From NCBI GenBank assembly GCA_046094385.1, contig JBJTHJ010000109.1, positions 1 to 45,994 on the forward strand: DNA of 45,994 bases. Reading direction: 5' to 3'. Positions 34,213 to 42,719 of the stretch are shown piece after piece (position 1 is the stretch's first letter; the number at the start of each line of letters is the position of its first letter). The position numbers and the translations under genes were made by a program. The DNA comes from ZLKRG08 sp046094385. GTDB taxonomy: Bacteria > Actinomycetota > Actinomycetes > Nanopelagicales > Nanopelagicaceae. The notes under the pieces were generated by a model. It had not been told where the DNA came from, made no database searches, and saw only the letters and a list, made by a program, of their open reading frames with translations.

Positions 34213-35813
34213 TATTTCAACAACTCTTTCAAGGGCCCACGTAGTTTATTTAGAACTTGATTTGCACTCTCTTCGTTCTCGCTAATTACCTCTACGTAGC
34301 ACTTCATCTTTGGTTCGGTTCCAGATGGTCTGATGATGACCCGAATATCTCCCAGCCAGATTCTAATTCCATCGGTAGGAGGTAAGGCACCAGATGGCTT
34401 GGCCAGATCATCAATTTGAGTTACTTTGAAGCCAGCAATCTCTGAGGGAGCCCTGGATCGTAATCGTTCTAGGACTGCACCAACTAATTTGATGTTCTCA
34501 ACTCGAATGGAGATCTGTTCGGTCGCGTGGTAACCAATCAATTTCCAAATCTCTTGTAAGCGATCATGGAGAGTTTGACCATTTACAGCTAGCTCACTTG
34601 CTAGTTGGGCTAGCGCGATTGCAGCGCTGATACCGTCTTTATCAGAGACGGTTTTGGAATCCACGCAATATCCGATCGCCTCTTCGTAGGCAAAGGCCAT
34701 ATTTGGAATCTGCGCAAGATATTTAAAGCCAGTCAATGTCTCCTGGAAAGCGCGACCATAATGCTTGGCAATCTTGCTTAAACCGGATGAAGAGACAATC
34801 GAGTTGCCATAGTTGCCATTATTAGAACGAGCAATCCAATCTCCAAGCAGAATTCCCAATTCATCACCACGTAGCATCCGCCAACCATGGACTGGGTCAT
34901 TGATGGCAGCGGCACAGCGATCGGCATCTGGATCATTTGCGATCACTAGGTCTGCGCCAACTGCTTTTGCCTTTGCCAAACTTAAATCAATGGCTCCAGG
35001 TTCCTCAGGGTTGGGAAAGGAGACGGTGGGAAAATCTGGATCTGGTTGGCACTGTTCTTCTACCCGTATTAAAGGTGGAAAACCTGCCCGCTTAAAAACC
35101 GCTTCAATTGTCTCGGTTCCGACTCCATGCATTGCGGTGTAGACGATCTTAAGTGAACCCGGACTCTTACCAATTTTTGCAGTTTGCTCAACATAACTTT
35201 GGAAGATCTCATCATTTAAATCTGTCCAAACTTTGCCACGTGGTTGAATTTTAAGCGAAGTAATTTTATCTATCTCAGCTGAGATCAATTTATCGGTAGG
35301 TGTAATGATCTGAGAACCTTGATACTTGATGCCATCTACATCGGCATTCAAATAGACTTTATATCCGTTATCCATTGGTGGGTTATGGCTAGCGGTGACC
35401 ATGATTCCAACATGTGCGCCTAATTTCTTTACTGCATAGGCTAAAACCGGAGTCGGAAGCGGCCTAGGTAGAACGCTTACCTGCATCCCAGCGCCACTTA
35501 AAATCTCTGCGCTCTCGCGAGTGAAATCTTCTGATCCGTATCTGGCATCTCTACCGATGACTACTGTGGTTAAGTTTCGCGCCTTCATATAAGCCGCGAT
35601 TGCAGCTGCAGTCCTACCCACCACGGCTCGATTCATTCCAGATGGGCCGGGTGCAATTGGTCCGCGAAGACCGGCCGTACCAAAAGTTAAGAAGCCATTG
35701 AATAACTTATCTAGTTCAAGGGAATTATCTTGATCGAGTAGCTCTTGAAGCTTGGCGGCAGTCTTCGGATCAGGATCGTCTGCTATCCAATTTTCGACTT
35801 CGACTCGATTCAC
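34212..35813 (-). CDS. Phosphopentomutase/phosphoglucomutase of the alpha-phosphohexomutase family
   Basis: A 533-residue phosphosugar mutase. Catalytic Ser142 lies in TASHNPPMDNGYKVY, metal-binding aspartates in NDPDADR at 293-299, the sugar-binding loop around YEEAIGYCVD, and the phosphate-binding RPSGTEPKMK near the C-terminus. Members of this long group act on glucose-1-phosphate or (deoxy)ribose-1-phosphate. Coupling to deoC and the thymidine phosphorylase nearby argue for conversion of deoxyribose-1-phosphate to deoxyribose-5-phosphate. Mycobacteria carry a relative (pmmB) beside nucleoside genes. GTG start behind a leaderless -10 box. Confidence 0.9.
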   Translation of the reverse strand: MNRVEVENWIADDPDPKTAAKLQELLDQDNSLELDKLFNGFLTFGTAGLRGPIAPGPSGMNRAVVGRTAAAIAAYMKARNLTTVVIGRDARYGSEDFTRESAEILSGAGMQVSVLPRPLPTPVLAYAVKKLGAHVGIMVTASHNPPMDNGYKVYLNADVDGIKYQGSQIITPTDKLISAEIDKITSLKIQPRGKVWTDLNDEIFQSYVEQTAKIGKSPGSLKIVYTAMHGVGTETIEAVFKRAGFPPLIRVEEQCQPDPDFPTVSFPNPEEPGAIDLSLAKAKAVGADLVIANDPDADRCAAAINDPVHGWRMLRGDELGILLGDWIARSNNGNYGNSIVSSSGLSKIAKHYGRAFQETLTGFKYLAQIPNMAFAYEEAIGYCVDSKTVSDKDGISAAIALAQLASELAVNGQTLHDRLQEIWKLIGYHATEQISIRVENIKLVGAVLERLRSRAPSEIAGFKVTQIDDLAKPSGALPPTDGIRIWLGDIRVIIRPSGTEPKMKCYVEVISENEESANQVLNKLRGPLKELLK

Positions 35814-35819
35814 AAACCT

Positions 35820-35825
35820 ACTTTA
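35820..35825 (-). promoter_or_regulatory. -10 box of the mutase-deoC-aldehyde dehydrogenase unit, leaderless type
   Basis: On the minus strand TAAAGT ends 6 nt before the GTG at 35813, within the 15-base gap after the carboxylase alpha gene. The deoxyribose genes can thus be transcribed independently of the carboxylase operon. Confidence 0.55.
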
Positions 35826-35828
35826 TTA

Positions 35829-37544
35829 CTAATCCAATATTTCGCACAGCACAGTTCCGCTTGCTACGGTTTCTCCAATTTCCACAACGATTCCCGATAC
35901 TTTTCCAGATTTATGTGCAGTTAATGGCTGCTCCATTTTCATCGCTTCCAGCACAAAGAGCAGTTCGCCCTTCTCGATCAAGTCTCCATCTTTGACGGCA
36001 ATTTTTACCACCGTGCCTTGCATAGGCGCTAACAAACCATCACCAGCGGCCCCGCCACTGGCACCTTTTCTTGCACGGTGTCTTTTGTGAACAGGCTCAG
36101 GGGCATGTACTAACACTTCGAATCGATGTCCATTGATCTCTGTGATCAGATGCTCTGGTGCTGCATGACTCTGCACAACTGGCGCGCTGGCTTTATATTC
36201 AGGAATCTCATTTACAAATTCATTTTCAATGTAACTGGTATAAATCTTAAAGTTATTTGTGAAATTATCATCTTCTAAAATTGCCCTATGAAATGGCAAG
36301 GCAGTAGCTAAGCCTTCGATCTTAAATTCATTTAAGGCGCGCCTGGATCTTTCAATCGCCTCTTCGCGTGTTGCGCCAGTTACGATCAATTTGGCCAACA
36401 AAGAATCAAAATTCCCACCGATAGAGTCATCTTTCTTAAAGCCGGCATCAACGCGCACTCCAGGTCCAGTTGGTAATTGCCAATCAGTAATTTGGCCTGG
36501 TGCTGGCAAGAAGTTGCGACCAGGGTCCTCTCCATTGATTCTAAATTCGATGGAATGACCTCGAATTATTGGATCTGCAAAGCCGAGAGTTTCACCAATT
36601 GCGATTCGAAATTGTTGACGGACTAGATCAATGCCAGTGACCTCTTCCGAAACTGGATGCTCCACTTGTAATCGAGTATTTACCTCCAGAAACGAGATCG
36701 TGCCATCTGAACCCACTAAGAATTCACAAGTACCAGCTCCGATATATCCGGCCTCTTTCATGATCGCTTTGCTAGCGCGATAAAGTTCATCGTTCTGCAC
36801 TTCACTTAAAAAAGGTGCAGGCGCCTCTTCTACCAATTTCTGATGGCGTCGCTGCAGTGAACAATCTCGGGTAGAGACCACCACTGCATTGCCATGTTTA
36901 TCAACCAATACTTGAGTCTCTACATGTCTTGGTTTATCTAGATAACGTTCTACGAAACATTCACCACGGCCAAAACCTGCGATGGCCTCACGAACTGCAG
37001 AGGCATATAGCTCAGGAATCTCCTCTAAAGTTCTGGCGACCTTCAACCCACGACCACCACCACCATGTGCTGCCTTTATTGCAACTGGTAAGCCATGTTC
37101 TTTGGCAAAAGTGATTACCTCTTCGTGCGAGGTGACGGGGTCTTTAGTACCTGCAACCAACGGTGCGCCGGCTTTAGCAGCGATCTTTCGAGCAGAGACT
37201 TTGTCGCCTAATGCGCGAATGGCATTCGGCGGTGGCCCGATCCAAATCAAACCTGCCTTGATTACCGCCTCTGCAAAGTCTGCGTTCTCAGATAAAAATC
37301 CATATCCCGGATGAACTGCATCAGCTCCAGAATCTTTTGCGACTTTGATTAACTTCTCGATGTTTAAGTAAGTTTGCGCAGCTGTTAAACCATGAAGGGA
37401 ATAGGAAGCATCCGCCATAGAAGCATGTATTGAATTGCGATCCTCGTCTGAATAGACCGCGATTGATTGCAGCCCATGATCTCTACATGCTCTGATCACA
37501 CGAACTGCTATTTCACCACGATTGGCAATCAGGACTCTCTTCAT
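35829..37544 (-). CDS. accA: Acyl-CoA carboxylase alpha subunit (biotin carboxylase plus biotin carrier)
   Basis: Carboxylates its own biotin with ATP and bicarbonate, for acetyl-/propionyl-CoA carboxylation by the beta subunit. In 571 residues: biotin carboxylase N-domain from KRVLIANRGEIAVRVIRAC, ATP-grasp loop HGGGGRGLKVA near 165, EVNTRLQVEHPVSEEVTG near 285, then a linker and a C-terminal biotinyl domain with the biotinylated Lys in VLEAMKMEQP near residue 535. Start ATG 37544 overlaps the maf stop (ATGA); a longer frame from 37574 adds ten unrelated residues. Biotin is attached by BirA, encoded just upstream of the operon. Confidence 0.95.
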   Translation of the reverse strand: MKRVLIANRGEIAVRVIRACRDHGLQSIAVYSDEDRNSIHASMADASYSLHGLTAAQTYLNIEKLIKVAKDSGADAVHPGYGFLSENADFAEAVIKAGLIWIGPPPNAIRALGDKVSARKIAAKAGAPLVAGTKDPVTSHEEVITFAKEHGLPVAIKAAHGGGGRGLKVARTLEEIPELYASAVREAIAGFGRGECFVERYLDKPRHVETQVLVDKHGNAVVVSTRDCSLQRRHQKLVEEAPAPFLSEVQNDELYRASKAIMKEAGYIGAGTCEFLVGSDGTISFLEVNTRLQVEHPVSEEVTGIDLVRQQFRIAIGETLGFADPIIRGHSIEFRINGEDPGRNFLPAPGQITDWQLPTGPGVRVDAGFKKDDSIGGNFDSLLAKLIVTGATREEAIERSRRALNEFKIEGLATALPFHRAILEDDNFTNNFKIYTSYIENEFVNEIPEYKASAPVVQSHAAPEHLITEINGHRFEVLVHAPEPVHKRHRARKGASGGAAGDGLLAPMQGTVVKIAVKDGDLIEKGELLFVLEAMKMEQPLTAHKSGKVSGIVVEIGETVASGTVLCEILD

Positions 37545-38146
37545 TTGACACCAAACCGCTTTACTTCGGGCCATGGATAACCCAAATGATCGAAACTCTT
37601 ACGTAGATAACTCATAGAGACCCCAACCACATTCGTGTAATCACCATCGATCGCACGAATTAAGGGTGAGCTATAACCATCAAGCGTAAAGCCTCCTGCT
37701 ACCTTCAATGGTTCACCTGTTGCTACATAGTCCTCAATCAGCTCATCATCCAATTCCTCAAAGGTAACCGAAGTAGTTACCCGATCTGCTAATTCTCGTC
37801 CTTGCTTGGTATCGATAATGCAATGTCCAGTATGTAACAAACCAGTTTTACCACTCAATTTTCTCGCTCTCTGAATAGCGATCTCTACGGAAGCTGGTTT
37901 TCCAAAAGATTCCCCTTCAAATTCAAAGGTTGAATCACAGGCCACAATCAAGGCTTCACCCTCGGTGATCTCTCTAACGGTATGTGCTTTCGTAATTGCC
38001 AAAGCAATCACCATATCCTTTGGCTCCATGGAATTGAAGTGTTCGGTCTCTTCATCGACGTTGCTTACGATTACTTCTGGGTGTAGACCTGCTCCTTCAA
38101 GCAATCTCTTTCTCGAAGGTGATTGTGAAGCCAAAATCAATCGCAT
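37541..38146 (-). CDS. maf: Maf-family nucleotide pyrophosphatase
   Basis: Hydrolyses non-canonical or pyrimidine nucleoside triphosphates. The 201-residue protein begins MRLILASQSPSRKRLLEGAGL, the family's substrate loop with the SxSPRR-like motif (here SPSRKR). The catalytic Asp lies in ALIVACDSTFEFEGESFGKP near residue 70, and later blocks include GLLHTGHCII and GDYTNVVGVSMSYLRK. The common Q/E after CDS is replaced by TF. Position between the epsilon and alpha carboxylase genes is conserved in actinobacteria. Overlaps of 1 and 4 bases with its neighbours. Confidence 0.93.
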   Translation of the reverse strand: MRLILASQSPSRKRLLEGAGLHPEVIVSNVDEETEHFNSMEPKDMVIALAITKAHTVREITEGEALIVACDSTFEFEGESFGKPASVEIAIQRARKLSGKTGLLHTGHCIIDTKQGRELADRVTTSVTFEELDDELIEDYVATGEPLKVAGGFTLDGYSSPLIRAIDGDYTNVVGVSMSYLRKSFDHLGYPWPEVKRFGVK

Positions 38147-38334
38147 TAAAAATTTCTTCCCGCGCCAAATTTAATTGCTTGAGGCATGGTCGCTCTCATG
38201 ATCGGTTGCGCCCAATTACTACGTTTTACGATGGGCGTTTTTTCAACGCGCTTATGTTGCGCGACCACCTCTTTTAGGATCTGTAATTCCAAATCGTTTG
38301 GCTGGCCGCTGATAATCGTAAATTTAGGGGTCAT
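38146..38334 (-). CDS. accE: Acyl-CoA carboxylase epsilon subunit-like small protein
   Basis: Only 62 residues, but the arrangement FTIISGQPNDLELQILKEVVAQ, basic linker, SNWAQPIMR and a glycine-rich end matches the AccE/PccE epsilon subunits of actinobacterial acyl-CoA carboxylases (general pattern: beta strand, GxPT..E..A helix, then W). These bridge alpha and beta subunits and raise activity. It lies directly after the beta gene with a 4-base overlap and shares one base with maf, as in mycobacteria (accD5-accE5-maf). The call rests on this order and weak sequence similarity. Confidence 0.82.
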   Translation of the reverse strand: MTPKFTIISGQPNDLELQILKEVVAQHKRVEKTPIVKRSNWAQPIMRATMPQAIKFGAGRNF

Positions 38335-39902
38335 AGCGGAATATTTCCATGCTTTTTCGGGGGTAGTGAATCTCGTTTGGTCTTTAAGGTTCGTAGAACT
38401 TTGGTTATGTACTCGCGACTTTGGTTTGGTTCGATTACGGCATCAACGATTCCGCGTTCAGCTGCGTTGTAAGGATTTGCCAATGATTCGTTATATTCCG
38501 CCACCAGTTTTGCGCGTAGCGCTTCTGGATCTTTGGATTCTGCGATCTCTTTTCTATAAAGAATGTTGACGGCACCTTGCGCGCCCATCACTGCAATCTC
38601 AGCAGTAGGCCATGCAAAGACCACATCGCCACCAATTTGCTTAGATCCCATCACGATATAGGCACCGCCATAAGCCTTTCTAGTCACCAAGGTAACTAGT
38701 GGCACGGTGGCTTCGGCGTAGGCATAGAGCAACTTCGCACCACGTCGGATAATTCCATCCCATTCTTGTTCGGTGCCAGGCAGAAATCCAGGAACATCTA
38801 CCAAGGTCACAATCGGAATATTGAAGGAGTCACAGAACCTGAGGAATCTAGCTGCCTTTTCAGATGAGTCGATATCCAAAGTTCCAGCAAGTTGTTGCGG
38901 TTGGTTGGCAATGATGCCGACGGTCTCACCTTCGATACGACCATAACCCACGATGATATTTGGTGCGAAGTTCGCATGAATCTCCAAGAATTCACCTTCA
39001 TCCAAAAGTGCATGAATTACCGTCTTCATGTCATATGGTTGATTTGGAGAGTCGGGTATCAGAGTATCTAAAGCGTTATCAGTAGCTTTGCGGGCCAATG
39101 TCTCGGTGGCAGGTAAATGTGGCGCACCATCCATATTGTTACTTGGTAAATAAGATAGAAGCGCTTTAACATAATCAATTGCATCCTCTTCAGATTCTGC
39201 CAAATAATGCGCATTTCCAGTTTTAACTGCGTGAGTATGTGCACCACCAAGTTCCTCCATGCCAACTTCCTCACCAGTCACAGTCTTAATCACATCGGGA
39301 CCAGTGATGAACATGTAAGACTTTTCGTTGACCATCACGGTGAAGTCAGTGAGCGCAGGAGAGTAAGCAGCGCCACCTGCACAAGGTCCAAGAATTAAAG
39401 TAATTTGTGGGATCACGCCAGAAGCTCGGGTATTTAATCGAAAAATATGGCCATAGCCACCGAGCGCTTGCACTCCTTCTTGGATTCGAGCTCCACCGGA
39501 ATCGTTGATTCCAATCAATGGAACACCATTTTTCAATGCAAACTCCATGATCTTTCGAATCTTCTCAGCCATGACTTCACCAAGTGATCCACCGAAGACC
39601 GTGAAATCTTGTGAGTAAACGGCGACGCTTCGACCATCGATAGTTCCAAAACCGATCACCACACCATCGCCATAAGGTCGACTCTTCTCCATACCAAAGG
39701 CATAGGAGCGATGGCGCGCAAATTCATCCATCTCCTGGAAAGAACCCTCATCTAATAGCAATTCGATTCGCTCGCGAGCAGTTAACTTTCCTTTGGCATG
39801 TTGTTTGGTAACCGCCGCTTCGGAGGCAGAATGGACCGCTTCATCCAACCTAGCGCGTAAATCTTCGATCTTTCCAGCGGTAGTTTTCAGATTCTTGCTC
39901 AT
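38331..39902 (-). CDS. accB: Acyl-CoA carboxylase beta subunit (carboxyltransferase)
   Basis: Transfers carboxyl from biotin to acetyl- or propionyl-CoA. The 523-residue protein is of the AccD5/PccB type: KGKLTARERIELLLDEGSFQEMDEF near residue 40, GINDSGGARIQEGVQALGGYG near 135 (first oxyanion hole), PCAGGAAYSPALTDFTVMV near 168 and the C-terminal VDVPGFLPGTEQEWDGIIRRGAKLLYAY near 385 with TRKAYGGAYIVM (second oxyanion hole). Residue Asp after GFLPG-type motifs that sets propionyl versus acetyl preference was not resolved by eye. First gene of the minus-strand operon, leaderless -10 six bases upstream. Confidence 0.95.
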   Translation of the reverse strand: MSKNLKTTAGKIEDLRARLDEAVHSASEAAVTKQHAKGKLTARERIELLLDEGSFQEMDEFARHRSYAFGMEKSRPYGDGVVIGFGTIDGRSVAVYSQDFTVFGGSLGEVMAEKIRKIMEFALKNGVPLIGINDSGGARIQEGVQALGGYGHIFRLNTRASGVIPQITLILGPCAGGAAYSPALTDFTVMVNEKSYMFITGPDVIKTVTGEEVGMEELGGAHTHAVKTGNAHYLAESEEDAIDYVKALLSYLPSNNMDGAPHLPATETLARKATDNALDTLIPDSPNQPYDMKTVIHALLDEGEFLEIHANFAPNIIVGYGRIEGETVGIIANQPQQLAGTLDIDSSEKAARFLRFCDSFNIPIVTLVDVPGFLPGTEQEWDGIIRRGAKLLYAYAEATVPLVTLVTRKAYGGAYIVMGSKQIGGDVVFAWPTAEIAVMGAQGAVNILYRKEIAESKDPEALRAKLVAEYNESLANPYNAAERGIVDAVIEPNQSREYITKVLRTLKTKRDSLPPKKHGNIPL

Positions 39903-39920
39903 GGCCCTACCGTACCTGCT
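39903..39920. promoter_or_regulatory. 18-base bidirectional promoter between accB and birA
   Basis: The sequence TACCGTA (39908-39914) reads TACCGT on the plus strand (39908-39913, 7 nt before birA GTG) and TACGGT on the minus strand (39914-39909, 6 nt before accB ATG). The two -10 boxes are offset by a single base, so one site can open in either direction. Confidence 0.65.
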
Positions 39921-40667
39921 GTGGGTAGCGATGGTCTAAATACAGCTGAGATTAATTCCAAAGTTTCGCAATACTGGTCAGTAATCGTGACTGAGGAATG
40001 CACTTCAACTCAATCTGAGTTAGCAGAGAATTTCGCACCCGGAAAAGTTTTAGTTGCAGAATTTCAAAGTGCAGGTCGCGGAAGGTTGGATCGAAAGTTT
40101 GAAGTTCCTGCTGGAAAAGGTCTGACATTCTCTTTTGCATTTGATTCTCCAATCTGGCAAGAGAATGTTGGTTGGATTCCTTTGGTCACAGGGCTAGCAA
40201 TAGCAAAGGCCATTAATCAAGAAATAAAAAGAGACTTAGTCAAAGTTAAGTGGCCTAACGATCTCTTGATAGATGGCTCAAAGTTAGGCGGTATTTTGAG
40301 CGAGCGCCTTGATGGTGGCTTCATAGTTGGTGCAGGCATAAATATTCTGCAATCCGAGCCAGAATTGCCCATTCCAAATGCAACCTCACTTACTATGCAC
40401 GCAGAAGTAGATAGGTTGCAACTATTAATCGCAATTTTGCAAGAACTGGGTAAAGCTTTTAGAGAGAGCGCTTTTCAAACTAAAGATTCGATTTTGAAAT
40501 GGAAAAATGAATATCGCAATTCTTGTGTAACTCTCGGCAAAATCGTGAAAGTGACGCTACCCAATGGTGAGAGCTTTGAGGACACCGCGCTTGCAATATC
40601 AGAAGATGGCTCACTACTTTTAAAGACCCGTGAGATTAGGGTCGGCGATATTGTCCATTTAAGATAG
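39921..40667 (+). CDS. birA: Biotin-[acetyl-CoA-carboxylase] ligase, no DNA-binding domain
   Basis: Attaches biotin to the AMKM lysine of the alpha carboxylase subunit. The 248-residue protein lacks an N-terminal helix-turn-helix (group I ligase), so it is not a biotin-operon repressor. Motifs: TEECTSTQSEL near residue 25, the biotin/AMP loop AGRGRLDRKFEVPAGKGLTFSFAF near 58, VKWPNDLLIDGSKLGGIL near 108 and the C-terminal SH3-like VKVTLPNGESFEDTALAISEDGSLLLK. Divergent from the carboxylase operon through a shared promoter, a conserved pairing in actinobacteria. GTG start. Confidence 0.94.
   Translation: MGSDGLNTAEINSKVSQYWSVIVTEECTSTQSELAENFAPGKVLVAEFQSAGRGRLDRKFEVPAGKGLTFSFAFDSPIWQENVGWIPLVTGLAIAKAINQEIKRDLVKVKWPNDLLIDGSKLGGILSERLDGGFIVGAGINILQSEPELPIPNATSLTMHAEVDRLQLLIAILQELGKAFRESAFQTKDSILKWKNEYRNSCVTLGKIVKVTLPNGESFEDTALAISEDGSLLLKTREIRVGDIVHLR
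40660..40665 (+). promoter_or_regulatory. -10 box of purK, leaderless type
   Basis: TAAGAT at the very end of birA ends 6 nt before GTG 40672, favouring that codon over the ATG at 40675. Confidence 0.55.
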
Positions 40668-40671
40668 CCCA

Positions 40672-41796
40672 GTGATGCACTCACCCAGCACTGCCAAGAC
40701 TCCCAGGGTAGGCGTCATTGGCTCCGGGCAATTAGCGCAAATGATGTTAGCTCCGGCTGCAGCGCTGGGTATTGATCTTGTGACGCTTGCGAACTCTTCA
40801 GATGATTCGGCAGCGCAAATTTCCCCACATGTTGTTGGTGACTATCGAGATCTTGCAGTAGTGCGTAAATTCGTTGAGAGTTGTGATTTCATCACTTTTG
40901 AACACGAATTAATACCACTTCCAATTATCAGAACCTTAGAGCAGGAAGGCCACCGCTTCTTTCCAACTTCTAATTCTTTTCAATATTCACAAGATAAAGC
41001 GCTTATGCGAGAGAAATTAGCGCATCTACCAAATCCCAAATGGCAAGTAGTCACTGAAGCCATAGACTGGAATTATCCGGCAATTGCCAAGTCAATTTCT
41101 GGTGGTTACGACGGACGAGGCGTCTGGAGAGTAGATTCAAAGCGCGATTTGGCGGAATTACTAACTAAAGTACCCACTTTGCTACTTGAAGAATTGATTG
41201 ATTTTGATTTTGAAATTGCAGTGATGGTGGCCAGATCACCACATGGACAGGCAGCAACTTGGTCTCCTACAAAGACAGTGCAGCGCGACGGAATCTGCAT
41301 TGAGACTGTTACTCCGGTGCCAGAATTTTCCGATGCAGATTCGCAGAGAGCGCAGAGCTTGGCGTTGCAGATTGCAGATGAGATCAAATTAGTAGGAGTA
41401 ATGGCAGTAGAGATGTTTGTAAAAGCTGAAGCGCTTTACATAAATGAATTGGCCTTACGCCCGCATAATTCGGGTCATTGGACTATCGAAGGCTCCAAAA
41501 CTTGCCAATTCGAACAACATTTGCGCGCTGTACTTGATTTGCCATTGGGCGATACCGCCTTGACTTCAAAATGGGCAGTTATGGGAAATATTCTGGGTGG
41601 CTCAAAGAGCGATATGTATCGCCCATATTTACATTTGATGGCGCGAAGCCCGGCATTGAAGTTTCACTATTATCGTAAGCAAGTAAGACCTGGGCGGAAG
41701 ATTGGGCATGTGACCATGACTGGAGATAACCTCCTAGAATTGCGACAAGAGGTGGCACATGCCCTTTCATATCTGAGCGGAGAGATCGATGAGTGA
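40672..41796 (+). CDS. purK: 5-(carboxyamino)imidazole ribonucleotide synthase
   Basis: ATP-dependent carboxylation of AIR to N5-CAIR in purine synthesis. The 374-residue ATP-grasp protein begins VGVIGSGQLAQMMLAPAAALGI, shows SGGYDGRGVWRV near residue 143 (ATP loop), LLEELIDFDFEIAVMVARS near 175, and the active-site block YINELALRPHNSGHWTIEGSKTCQFEQHLRA near 260. The usual NE(I/M)APRxHNSGHWT reads NELALRPHNSGHWT. Starts right after birA with its own -10 box, and overlaps purE by 8 bases. Confidence 0.95.
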   Translation: MMHSPSTAKTPRVGVIGSGQLAQMMLAPAAALGIDLVTLANSSDDSAAQISPHVVGDYRDLAVVRKFVESCDFITFEHELIPLPIIRTLEQEGHRFFPTSNSFQYSQDKALMREKLAHLPNPKWQVVTEAIDWNYPAIAKSISGGYDGRGVWRVDSKRDLAELLTKVPTLLLEELIDFDFEIAVMVARSPHGQAATWSPTKTVQRDGICIETVTPVPEFSDADSQRAQSLALQIADEIKLVGVMAVEMFVKAEALYINELALRPHNSGHWTIEGSKTCQFEQHLRAVLDLPLGDTALTSKWAVMGNILGGSKSDMYRPYLHLMARSPALKFHYYRKQVRPGRKIGHVTMTGDNLLELRQEVAHALSYLSGEIDE

Positions 41797-42295
41797 GATT
41801 GCAATCATCATGGGTTCAGATTCTGACTGGCCAACCATGCAAGGTGCGGCAGAAGTTTTAGATGTTTACGGAATTACCTATACCGCTGAAGTTCTCTCTG
41901 CGCATCGAATGCCGGAGGAGATGGCCCAATTTGCAAAGAGCGCTGTCAAGAACGGATACAAAGTAATTATTGCCGGAGCTGGTGGCGCTGCGCATCTACC
42001 TGGAATGGTGGCATCAATGACTGCACTTCCAGTAATTGGAGTACCAATCCCGTTATCGCATCTAGATGGAATGGATTCATTACTCTCTATAGTGCAGATG
42101 CCTTCCGGGGTTCCGGTAGCTACCGTTGGGATTGGAAATGCCAAGAATGCTGCGATATTAGCGGTGAAAATTCTGGGTTCAGCTGATCGCGAACTACTTG
42201 GAAAAGTCGAACGCGAAATGGAGAAATTAAATCAAGAGGCAAAAGCAAAAGGTGCCGCGCTAAACGCCAAGCGCTCTCAACGAACTGGTTTTTAA
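41789..42295 (+). CDS. purE: N5-CAIR mutase, class I PurE
   Basis: Rearranges N5-CAIR to CAIR, the step after PurK. The 168-residue protein has the class I landmarks: IIMGSDSDWPTMQGAAEVLD near residue 8, EVLSAHRMPEEMAQFAKSA with the catalytic His near 40-45, and IIAGAGGAAHLPGMVASMTALPVIGVPI near 65-90. The basic C-terminal extension after residue 150 is common in actinobacteria. No terminator is seen in the 3 bases before the convergent CoA-binding gene. Confidence 0.96.
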   Translation: MSEIAIIMGSDSDWPTMQGAAEVLDVYGITYTAEVLSAHRMPEEMAQFAKSAVKNGYKVIIAGAGGAAHLPGMVASMTALPVIGVPIPLSHLDGMDSLLSIVQMPSGVPVATVGIGNAKNAAILAVKILGSADRELLGKVEREMEKLNQEAKAKGAALNAKRSQRTGF

Positions 42296-42298
42296 GAA

Positions 42299-42709
42299 TT
42301 AACGCTTTCGATATTCGATAGCAGGGCAGCGGTCCATAATCGCAATCAAGCCAGCCGATTCAGCCCTAGCTACTGCAGCTTCATCAATCACATCTAACTG
42401 CAGCCAAACTGCTTTTGCGCCAATGGCTATGGCTTCATCAACAATATTTCCAACTAATTTTGTATTAACGAAGCAATCCACCACATCTACGGGAAATGGG
42501 ATCTCACTTAAAGTCTTGTAACCGATTTCGCCATGGACAACCTCGGCGCGAGGATAGACCGGCACGATCTTGTGTCCTTTATCCTGTAGTAACTTCGAAA
42601 CTCCGAATGCTGCGCGCTCGGGATTATTTCCAAGACCCACAATTGCCCAAGTCTTCATCGCTAAAACTTGGTCGATCTTCGAGGTTAAGGGATCTATCTG
42701 TTCACTCAT
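42299..42709 (-). CDS. CoA-binding domain protein, YccU-like
   Basis: A 136-residue single-domain Rossmann protein: KTWAIVGLGNNPERAAFGVSKLLQDKGHKIVPVYPRAEVVHGE, then DVVDCFVNTKLVGNIVDEAIAIGAKAVWLQLDVIDEAAVARAESAGL and RCPAIEY, matching the CoA-binding domain family (PF13380; E. coli YccU). The cysteine in MDRCPAIE is conserved in the family. The biochemical role is not known. It follows ugd by 10 bases on the same strand and probably shares its transcript. Confidence 0.88.
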   Translation of the reverse strand: MSEQIDPLTSKIDQVLAMKTWAIVGLGNNPERAAFGVSKLLQDKGHKIVPVYPRAEVVHGEIGYKTLSEIPFPVDVVDCFVNTKLVGNIVDEAIAIGAKAVWLQLDVIDEAAVARAESAGLIAIMDRCPAIEYRKR

Positions 42710-42719
42710 GAGCTACCGA

